Shown here one piece after another: positions 6,205-11,473 of a stretch of DNA of 11,473 nucleotides. How positions within the stretch are numbered: the first letter of the stretch is position 1; each line of letters starts with the position of its first letter. Under the pieces are notes generated by a model, which was not told the DNA's origin, did no database searches, and saw only the letters and a program-made list of their open reading frames with translations. This DNA is from Alphaproteobacteria bacterium. Its GTDB lineage: Bacteria > Pseudomonadota > Alphaproteobacteria > Acetobacterales > Acetobacteraceae. The stretch is from NCBI GenBank assembly GCA_026225015.1, contig JAMFRY010000189.1:1-11473 (forward strand), read 5' to 3'. The translations under genes were made by a program, and so were the position numbers.

Positions 6205-7613
6205 TGGCCTACTCCTTTAGGGGATCGTGGAACTGGCGGGATGATCAGCGGAAACCGCGAGACTTCGCGGTGACGGACCAGGCGTACCCTGCTAGACCGC
6301 CAATTGATCCTATCGCCGGCTCCAATCGGCTGACGGGATTGCCGACGCGGCTTGAATTCGCGACACGGCTGCAATGTGCGATCCAGCAGGCGAACGACCA
6401 TGGCGCCCCCAGCTCTCTGCTGCTGATCAATCTGCAAGGGCGGCAGGAGATCGTTGCCCGGCATGGCGCCAAAATGGGCGACCGGGCGTTGCGCGAAATA
6501 GCCCGGCGGCTAGAGGGAATGCTGAGGAAGAACGACATGCTGGCACGTCTTGGCGAGGATGACTTCGCCGTGATTGCCGACGGGCAGGCGGAGCCGGAGG
6601 CGCATCGGGATGCGGCGAATCGCATGGCGGCGCGCATGGTCCAGACAATTTGCCAGCCGATTCCAGCGAATGATTGTGAACTACAGTTTGGCGCGAATAT
6701 CGGGATCGCTCTATGCCGGCCAGGAATCGCCGGCGTGTCCGACCTGCTGCAAATGGCCGCTGGTACCATGCAGCAGACGAAGAACCGCCCTGCCCGATTG
6801 AGTCTTGGCGAACTGAGCCGACAGGCTGCCTTGACGGTAGAAGAAGCGCTGGAGCATGACGTGCTGCGCGGGCTCGCCGCGGGAGAGATTCTACCGTTCT
6901 ACCAGCCGGTGATCGACCTCGCCACGAATCGTATCTGCGGCTTCGAGGCGCTTGCCCGCTGGCAGCACCCGGTGCGCGGCTTCGTGCCGCCGGATGAATT
7001 TGTGCCGGCCCTGGAACGCATTGGCAGGATCAGCGCGCTGACCGAAACCATGCTAACCCAGGTCTGCCGGGACGCCAATGCCTGGCCTAGTTATGCACGC
7101 ATCGCCATCAATGTCTCGGCCTCGGAATTGAGCGATCCGCTGCTGCCGCGGCGCCTATTGCAAATTGCCGAAAGGGAGGGAATGGCGCCCGCCCGATTGG
7201 AATTCGAAATCACCGAGACTGCCTTGGTGCACGATATCCCGGCGGCGCAAGCCAGCCTGGAGACCTTCCGCCAGGCTGGCATCCTCTCCTCGCTGGACGA
7301 TTTCGGGACCGGCTATGCGAGCCTTGGGCAATTGCGCCAATTGAAGTTCGACCGGCTGAAAATCGACCAGAGTTTCATCCGGGGAATGCTGGAGAACGGC
7401 GAATGCGACAAAATCGTGGATGCGATTCTGGGGCTGGCGCGCAGCCTGAATCTGCAAGTGGTGGCGGAAGGGATCGAGACGCAGGCGGCGGCGGCCAGCC
7501 TTGTGGCGCGGGGCTGTGAATTTGGCCAAGGATATTATTATAGCAAGGCAGTAACCGCGCAGGCGGCCGGAGCCATGCTGAAAACCGGATTGCGCGGCCA
7601 GATCGCGGCTTAG
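6204..7613 (+). CDS. Degenerate GGDEF plus intact EAL protein, probable c-di-GMP phosphodiesterase
   Basis: With ATG at 6204 the protein has 469 residues (TTG at 6201 would add one). About 40-200 is a GGDEF-type fold: LTGLPTR (43-49), then RLGEDDF (115-121) where an active cyclase needs GGDEF or GGEEF, so cyclase activity is unlikely. From about 215 to 460 is an EAL domain with its catalytic set visible: EAL (248-250), N303 in INVSA, EITE (335-338), DDFGTGY (365-371), K386 in LKID, E422 in AEGIE, and Q442. It should hydrolyse c-di-GMP to pGpG in the cytoplasm, with the dead GGDEF possibly binding GTP as a regulatory module. No membrane segment, PAS or receiver domain precedes it. It follows mnmA by 229 bp, so it probably has its own promoter, and converges with a histidine kinase gene. 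Confidence 0.93.
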   Translation: MAYSFRGSWNWRDDQRKPRDFAVTDQAYPARPPIDPIAGSNRLTGLPTRLEFATRLQCAIQQANDHGAPSSLLLINLQGRQEIVARHGAKMGDRALREIARRLEGMLRKNDMLARLGEDDFAVIADGQAEPEAHRDAANRMAARMVQTICQPIPANDCELQFGANIGIALCRPGIAGVSDLLQMAAGTMQQTKNRPARLSLGELSRQAALTVEEALEHDVLRGLAAGEILPFYQPVIDLATNRICGFEALARWQHPVRGFVPPDEFVPALERIGRISALTETMLTQVCRDANAWPSYARIAINVSASELSDPLLPRRLLQIAEREGMAPARLEFEITETALVHDIPAAQASLETFRQAGILSSLDDFGTGYASLGQLRQLKFDRLKIDQSFIRGMLENGECDKIVDAILGLARSLNLQVVAEGIETQAAAASLVARGCEFGQGYYYSKAVTAQAAGAMLKTGLRGQIAA

Positions 7614-7614
7614 G

Positions 7615-7637
7615 AAGCAGGTCAGCCTGCCTTTAAT
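7615..7637 (+). terminator. Candidate terminator after the EAL gene
   Basis: GCAGG (7617-7621), loop TCAG, CCTGC (7626-7630) forms a perfect 5-bp stem starting 4 bases after the EAL stop; AA/TT can extend it across a bulged C. CTTTAATT follows, a weak T-rich tail. The location between two convergent genes fits a terminator, but the stem is short. Confidence 0.35.
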
Positions 7638-7696
7638 TCGCGCCGCGCCGTTTTAGCGGAAATTTGCACCTTCGCCGAATGGAACGGCGCCGGCGC

Positions 7697-8896
7697 TCAG
7701 GGCGGATAGGGTTCGGCGGCATTAATCTTCGCCGCCAACCTGTCGAGCGTATAGGGTTTCTGCAGGAACATCACATCCCCCTGCAACTCGGCGATGCCGC
7801 GGAGCACATCGCGCGGATAGCCGGAGGCCAGCAAGGCCGGCAGCCCGGGCCGGATGGACCTGGCGTCCTCCACCAACTCCAGCCCGTTAATCCCGTTCGG
7901 CATGATGATATCGGTGAATAGATAGTCAATGGAAAGGTTCGCATTGAGCTGAGTCAGGGCATCGCTCGCGTCTTCCGCCTCGAAAACCGTGTGGCCGAGG
8001 CTGCGCAGCATCTCGCCGACCAACGCGCGGATCGCAAAATCATCATCGACCAGCAGGATGGTCCGCAGATTGCTCGCACGTTCCATTTTCATAACAGATG
8101 GCAACGCTGGCGATGGCAGCGCCGGCAGCAGGATGCGGACCGTCGTGCCTTCGCCTTGCGCCGAATCGATGACCAGCGTGCCGCCGGATTGCCTGGCAAA
8201 GCCATAGCACTGGCTAAGGCCGAGTCCGGTCCCCCGACCGACATCCTTGGTGGTGAAAAACGGCTCAATGGCGCGCGCCGCGACCGAGGCTTCCATGCCG
8301 ATGCCGGTATCGCTGACACCCAATACGACATACAAACCTTCCTTCACGTCATACGGCGCCGGGAAATTCCGCGCGGCAAGATACTTCGTTTCGGTAAATA
8401 TGTTGATCGTGCCACGCAACTTTATGGCGTCCCTGGCATTGACCACCAGATTGAGCAACGCCGATTGCAGTTGCGCGGCGTCGATACAGGCGCAAGGCAG
8501 GTCCGGGGCCAGAGTCCATTGCACAATGCGATCGCCCACCGCCTTCTCGATCAGCGCGTCGAAGACCGAAATGCTATCGTTGATATTTGTAGTAACGGGC
8601 TTGAGGACTTGCTTTTGCGAAAAAGCCAGGAGCTGCGAGATCAATCTGCGGCTTTTGTCGATGGCGACCTTGTTCACCTCCAAAACCCGGGCGACGCGGC
8701 TGTCATCGCAATATTTGCTGACCAGCTGATGGCCAGCCTCGATGACGGTGAGCAGATTGTTGAAGTCGTGCGCAACGCCCCCGGCAAGCTGGCCGATCAT
8801 TTCGTGCTCGGCGTGATCCTGGACGCTGTTCAGGGCGGTCTCCGCCGAGAAGGCCGCGTTGGCCCAAGGAACATCGCGGCGATTATCGCCTCCCAT
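7697..8896 (-). CDS. Hybrid histidine kinase with C-terminal receiver domain
   Basis: From ATG at 8896 the protein has 399 residues; a TTG at 8938 would add 14. I prefer the ATG because it has GGA seven bases upstream, but the choice is open. Numbered from the TTG, GVAHDFNNLL (54-63) holds the phosphorylated H57 in the HDFNN-type dimerisation domain. NLVVNARDA (163-171) is the N-box, DTGIGM (210-215) G1, EPFFTT (225-230) the F-box and GRGTGLGLS (234-242) G2. A receiver follows: VDDD (297-300), phospho-acceptor D343 in FTDIIMP, S372, and K394 in LQKPY. All kinase and receiver key residues are present. No PAS, GAF or membrane segment precedes H57, only about 45 residues, so it may sense through a partner. 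No output regulator is adjacent. Confidence 0.93.
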   Translation of the reverse strand: MGGDNRRDVPWANAAFSAETALNSVQDHAEHEMIGQLAGGVAHDFNNLLTVIEAGHQLVSKYCDDSRVARVLEVNKVAIDKSRRLISQLLAFSQKQVLKPVTTNINDSISVFDALIEKAVGDRIVQWTLAPDLPCACIDAAQLQSALLNLVVNARDAIKLRGTINIFTETKYLAARNFPAPYDVKEGLYVVLGVSDTGIGMEASVAARAIEPFFTTKDVGRGTGLGLSQCYGFARQSGGTLVIDSAQGEGTTVRILLPALPSPALPSVMKMERASNLRTILLVDDDFAIRALVGEMLRSLGHTVFEAEDASDALTQLNANLSIDYLFTDIIMPNGINGLELVEDARSIRPGLPALLASGYPRDVLRGIAELQGDVMFLQKPYTLDRLAAKINAAEPYPP

Positions 8897-9149
8897 GGCC
8901 AGATCCGAACCGATCCAACTTTTGTTGGCATATAGCAATCATTTCACCAACGCTCCCTTGTGGAATTTACCCGAAACTGGGCGTCCCATGACACGGATTA
9001 ATTACAGCTCTTTAATTTTTGAATATTCGTTATTTCTAAATTCCTGTACGAAAAATCGCTTACTGCGCGGTAAATATTCTTGGATTGCACGCAAAAGTTG
9101 ACGTGTACTAAAGTTTAGCAACCAAGCCATGTCAATCCGAAACACCAAC

Positions 9150-9165
9150 AAAATTCCGGAATTTT
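9150..9165. promoter_or_regulatory. Perfect 16-bp palindrome AAAATTCCGGAATTTT
   Basis: AAAATTCC (9150-9157) is followed directly by its reverse complement GGAATTTT (9158-9165). With no loop and few GC pairs it is a poor terminator but a good shape for a dimeric DNA-binding protein. It lies between two divergent kinase genes, about 250 bp from the first and 425 bp from the second. The cognate regulator is unknown. Confidence 0.35.
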
Positions 9166-9317
9166 TGACCTGATTTCACAGGCTTTTGGCAAGCGGACCA
9201 CCATGTTCGGGATCATACCATTGATTTTCTTGTATTTTATTGGTTTGCGGATGCCAGAGCAGTTCGGCCGATGCGCTGTTAATAATCCTCACAATCTCTT
9301 GATGAGATCGCCGATTA

Positions 9318-9345
9318 CCGGCTGGCGCCGGCGACTGCGCTTTTT
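9318..9345 (+). terminator. Possible hairpin plus T-run inside the spacer
   Basis: CCGGC (9318-9322), loop TGGC, GCCGG (9327-9331) forms a stem, and an alternative GCGC/GCGC pairing (9325-9328 with 9337-9340) sits directly before TTTTT (9341-9345). Either could end a plus-strand transcript begun in the AT-rich part of the spacer. No matching promoter or gene was identified, so this is weak. Confidence 0.2.
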
Positions 9346-9403
9346 CCTACGCCAAGAGGCGCAGAGTTTGACCCTTCTGTTCAACATGTTGAAGCTCGGA
9401 AAA

Positions 9404-9457
9404 GTCGTGGATGGCCCGCGGCGTGCATCCACCTCCGCGCCTTCGCGGGCATGACGA
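9404..9457. repeat. Imperfect palindromic intergenic repeat
   Basis: GCCCGCG (9414-9420) pairs perfectly with CGCGGGC (9444-9450), and the flanks GTGGATG / ATGACGA extend the stem imperfectly (TCGT 9405-9408 with ACGA 9454-9457). The CGTGGATGGCCCG...CGGGCATGACGA pattern resembles short dispersed palindromes common between genes in alphaproteobacteria. It is a different element from the one at 736-787. Copy number needs the whole genome. Confidence 0.6.
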
Positions 9458-9589
9458 TGGAACCGCCGAGAGGCAGACCTGCCGTCAGTAGGTCATAAAG
9501 CAAATCGACACCGATGGGCGACCGGACATTCGATCATCCCAAGTGACAGGCTCTTAATCTTCTGATAGCGAGTGGCATGGAATGGATAC

Positions 9590-10771
9590 GTGACTGACAG
9601 CTCCACCAGCGATGTCACTACTATCGCCGGACTTAGCGCGGTTCCTGTTTTGCTGGATATCGTCTGCCGGACGAACGGCCTCGGCATTGCGGCGGTGGCG
9701 CGGGTGACTGAGTCGCGCTGGATTGCCTGCGCGGTGCGCGACCCTATGGGCTTTGGGTTAAAGCCCGGTGATGAACTGCCGATCGAGACCACCATCTGCA
9801 GTGAGGTTCGTGAGACCCGGCAAAAGATCGTCATCGAGGATGCAGCGGCGGATCCGCTTTACTGCCACCACGCCGAGCGGGCGCGATGCGGGTTTGAAAG
9901 TTTCATCTCGGTGCCGATCCTGCGCGCCGATGGCAGTTTTTTCGGGACTCTCTGCGGCTTCGACAAGGCAAAGCGGCCTTTGGCAAATAGTGATACGATC
10001 GCGATGTTCGAAACCTTCGCGGAGCTGATCGGCTTTCAATTGAGCGCCATCGATCAGGCGGCGGTGACGCAAGCCAGCCTGACCAGCGAACGCAAAACCT
10101 CCGCCCTGCGCGAGCAATTCATCGCCGTGCTGGGGCATGATCTGCGCAACCCTTTGACAGCCATTCTGGGCGGCATGGAGATGCTGCGCAAAAACCCGCT
10201 GAATGAGCGCGCCGCGCAATGGGCCGAAATGGTGGTGGGCAGCGCCGGACGAATGGCCGAACTTATCGATGTGGTGGTGGATTTTTCCCGCAGCCGGCTG
10301 GGTGGCGGGCTGATCCTGGAATACAGCGAATGCGACTTCCTGGAACCGGCCTTACGGCAGAGCCTGGCGCAACTGCAAGCGTCCAAGCCAGGCCGTGAAA
10401 TCATTGGCAGCTTCGGCGTGACCGAGTTGGTATATTGCGATGTCGTCCGGGTGCGGCAGCTCGCCTCCAACCTGCTGCGCAACGCATTGACCTATGGCGA
10501 TCCTGCCCGGCCGATCAGCATGGAGGCGATAACGCAGGATGGCTGGTTCCTGCTGGCGGTGGCGAATGCAGGCGGGCCGATCCCCGAACGCCTGCTGGAG
10601 ACCATTTTCGAACCTTTCTCCCGCGGCACCGCGCAGCCGGACCGCGAAGGCTTGGGCCTCGGGCTCTACATCTCCCACCAGATTGCGCTGGCGCATGGCG
10701 GAACCTTGACGGTTGCCTCGTCCCGGGAGCAGACAAAATTCACATTCCGTATGCCGCTAAAGCCCGCGTAA
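9590..10771 (+). CDS. GAF-domain histidine kinase
   Basis: From GTG at 9590 the protein has 393 residues; an upstream in-frame GTG at 9572 adds six. I prefer 9590 because GGA lies eight bases before it. An N-terminal GAF domain (about 10-155) contains IETTICSEV and SFISVPI stretches typical of GAF proteins. A HisKA domain has LGHDLRNPL with the phospho-acceptor at H183. The ATPase domain has the N-box SNLLRNALTYG (293-303), a G1 region VANAGGPIP where Asn replaces the usual Asp of DxGxG, the F-box FEPF (340-343) and the G2 box EGLGLGLYI (353-361). The Asn variant also occurs in phytochrome-like kinases, so activity is still likely. No membrane segment is seen, so it is probably cytoplasmic. 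No receiver or response regulator is adjacent. It converges on cysE with a 6-bp gap. Confidence 0.92.
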   Translation: MTDSSTSDVTTIAGLSAVPVLLDIVCRTNGLGIAAVARVTESRWIACAVRDPMGFGLKPGDELPIETTICSEVRETRQKIVIEDAAADPLYCHHAERARCGFESFISVPILRADGSFFGTLCGFDKAKRPLANSDTIAMFETFAELIGFQLSAIDQAAVTQASLTSERKTSALREQFIAVLGHDLRNPLTAILGGMEMLRKNPLNERAAQWAEMVVGSAGRMAELIDVVVDFSRSRLGGGLILEYSECDFLEPALRQSLAQLQASKPGREIIGSFGVTELVYCDVVRVRQLASNLLRNALTYGDPARPISMEAITQDGWFLLAVANAGGPIPERLLETIFEPFSRGTAQPDREGLGLGLYISHQIALAHGGTLTVASSREQTKFTFRMPLKPA

Positions 10772-10777
10772 ATTATC

Positions 10778-11443
10778 TTAGCTCACCCGCTCTCCGGCAA
10801 GCCTTGCGAGCCGCGCATCGAGCTCGGCAAGCTCGGCGCGCAGCGTTTCCAGTTCCTGCAGCAGCGGGTCCAGGCAGGGATCGGACGGCGTACCGTAATC
10901 CCCGCCGCGTTTCTCGTCCGACTCGCCAGCCTGCTGCACCGGTCGGGCAGGAATGCCCACGACCGTTGTGCCGGCCTGGACCGGACCCACCACCACCGCA
11001 TTGGCGCCGATGCGCGCATTGTCGCCCACCAGGATGGCGCCCAGCACCTTGGCGCCGGCCCCGATGATGACATTATTGCCGATCGTGGGGTGGCGTTTGC
11101 CCGGCAGGGTGCTGATGCCGCCTAAAGTTACCTGATGGTATATATATACGTCATCGCCGATTTCCGCGGTCTCTCCAATGACCACGCCCATCCCATGATC
11201 GATCACGAAGCGCCGGCCCAGCCTGGCGCCGGGATGGATCTCGATACCGGTGAGAAATCGGCCGAGATGGGAGAGCCAGCGGCCAAGCGTGAAGAGGCGG
11301 CGGCGCCAGAAAAAACTGGAGATCGCGTGAATACCCACGGCATGCAACCCCGGATAGCATAGCGCCACTTCAAGATTTGACCGCGCCGCCGGGTCACGCA
11401 ACCGGTAAGCCCGGATCGTCTCAGTTAAAAACATAAGGGCCAT
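10778..11443 (-). CDS. cysE: Serine O-acetyltransferase
   Basis: This 221-residue enzyme transfers acetyl from acetyl-CoA to L-serine, making O-acetylserine, the precursor that CysK/CysM turn into cysteine. An N-terminal helical part contains DPAARSNLEVALCYPGLHA (17-35). A left-handed beta-helix of hexapeptide repeats follows, with the catalytic Asp/His in IDHGMGVVIGETA (81-93, D82-H83), YHQVTLGG with H103, and GNNVIIGAGAKVLG (122-135). GIPARPV (163-169) is the usual end of the fold. About 50 further residues form a charged tail ending in a probable coiled coil (191-216), longer than in short CysE forms. The ATG at 11443 has GGA eight bases upstream; Met4 is an alternative start. Feedback inhibition by cysteine is usual in the family and not readable here. 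It supplies cysteine, the substrate of the desulfurase in this window. Confidence 0.96.
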   Translation of the reverse strand: MALMFLTETIRAYRLRDPAARSNLEVALCYPGLHAVGIHAISSFFWRRRLFTLGRWLSHLGRFLTGIEIHPGARLGRRFVIDHGMGVVIGETAEIGDDVYIYHQVTLGGISTLPGKRHPTIGNNVIIGAGAKVLGAILVGDNARIGANAVVVGPVQAGTTVVGIPARPVQQAGESDEKRGGDYGTPSDPCLDPLLQELETLRAELAELDARLARLAGERVS

Positions 11444-11449
11444 GCGACA

Positions 11450-11462
11450 TTTCCGTAGGAAA
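11450..11462 (-). promoter_or_regulatory. Small hairpin overlapping the cysE ribosome binding site
   Basis: On the minus strand TTTCC-TAC-GGAAA is a perfect 5-bp inverted repeat with a 3-base loop, and its second arm contains the GGA likely used as the cysE ribosome binding site. Pairing could hide the site, giving temperature- or factor-dependent translation. The stem is short and the upstream leader is outside the window, so this is tentative. Confidence 0.22.
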
Positions 11463-11473
11463 GCTGAAAAGAG

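Larger units (their letters stand above)
8943..9589. other. Long intergenic spacer between divergent histidine kinase genes
   Basis: About 650 bases carry no convincing gene. The part at about 8995-9170 is markedly AT-rich compared with its flanks and probably holds promoters and operators for one or both divergent kinases, though I could not pick a clear -35/-10 pair. It contains the odd palindrome CTAAAGTTTAG (9108-9118) and the 16-bp palindrome at 9150-9165. The part at about 9200-9460 is GC-richer, with a possible hairpin/T-run at 9318-9345 and a palindromic repeat at 9404-9457. A frame at 9203-9454 (83 codons, hydrophobic N-terminus) ends inside that repeat and is not called. No tRNA or known ncRNA was recognised. 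Confidence 0.6.

Noticed and set aside
6161..6220. 19-codon frame overlapping the EAL gene start
   Set aside because: It competes with the better-placed TGATG-coupled frame at 6148 and has no ribosome binding site; probably incidental to the 12-bp repeat.
7991..8935. 314-codon open frame on the plus strand
   Set aside because: It is the antisense shadow of the hybrid histidine kinase, which carries all expected motifs; no family is recognisable in the plus-strand translation.
8995..9020. Possible CtrA-type TTAA...TTAA site
   Set aside because: The two TTAA halves are separated by 10 bases rather than the 7 expected for CtrA.
8859..9101. 80-codon plus-strand frame running from the kinase start into the spacer
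   Set aside because: Half lies antisense to the kinase and half in AT-rich non-coding sequence; no ribosome binding site or motif.
9203..9454. 83-codon plus-strand frame with a hydrophobic N-terminus
   Set aside because: Its last 18 or so codons are the palindromic repeat at 9404-9457, there is no good ribosome binding site, and it matches no family I know. A small membrane protein is not excluded.
9582..9593. Three-codon ATG GAT ACG TGA overlapping the GAF kinase GTG start
   Set aside because: Too short to separate from chance; the kinase has a usable GGA upstream.
1..11473. Phage, transposon, toxin-antitoxin, defence or CRISPR content
   Set aside because: No integrase, transposase, direct-repeat array, toxin-antitoxin pair or defence-type domain was found; the genes are conserved or ordinary signalling genes.

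Overview
The window looks like chromosomal DNA of a GC-rich alphaproteobacterium. Rhodospirillales, and perhaps Acetobacteraceae, is my best guess from the protein styles, the gene contents and the palindromic intergenic repeats; this is inference, not a database match. I found no phage, transposase, CRISPR array, rRNA or tRNA. Six genes are conserved housekeeping genes or close to it, one is a metabolic oxidoreductase cut by the left edge, and three are signal-transduction genes.

Layout, left to right. (1) 1-698, minus strand: a Gfo/Idh/MocA-family NAD(P)-dependent oxidoreductase, missing its C-terminus at the window edge. (2) 699-862: a divergent spacer with a REP-like palindromic repeat. 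(3) 863-5974, plus strand: five closely packed genes, secD, secF, a NifS/IscS-type cysteine desulfurase, a [2Fe-2S] adrenodoxin-type ferredoxin and mnmA. Gaps are 10-32 bp, so they are likely one transcript. The first two build the SecDF translocation motor. The last three form a plausible sulfur-relay set for 2-thiolation of tRNA wobble uridine: desulfurase as sulfur donor, MnmA as thiolase, ferredoxin as a possible electron or Fe-S partner. (4) 5975-6203: a leader region with a palindrome, an inverted repeat and a tiny ORF whose stop overlaps the next start. (5) 6204-7613, plus: a degenerate-GGDEF/intact-EAL protein, probably a c-di-GMP phosphodiesterase. (6) 7697-8896, minus: a hybrid histidine kinase with a C-terminal receiver. 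(7) 8943-9589: a long, partly AT-rich spacer with a perfect 16-bp palindrome and a second palindromic repeat. (8) 9590-10771, plus: a GAF-domain histidine kinase. (9) 10778-11443, minus: serine O-acetyltransferase (cysE), converging on the GAF kinase with a 6-bp gap.

Two functional themes emerge. One is cysteine and sulfur: cysE makes O-acetylserine for cysteine synthesis, and the desulfurase-ferredoxin-MnmA set spends cysteine sulfur on tRNA. They are in separate transcription units, so any link is metabolic only. The other is signalling: an EAL protein and two orphan soluble-type kinases sit together without a DNA-binding response regulator in view.

I see no clearly new large system. The most interesting local signals are at gene junctions: a five-codon mini-ORF bridging ferredoxin and mnmA (with a duplicated start region), and an 18-codon hydrophobic ORF that ends in TGATG at the EAL gene's start.
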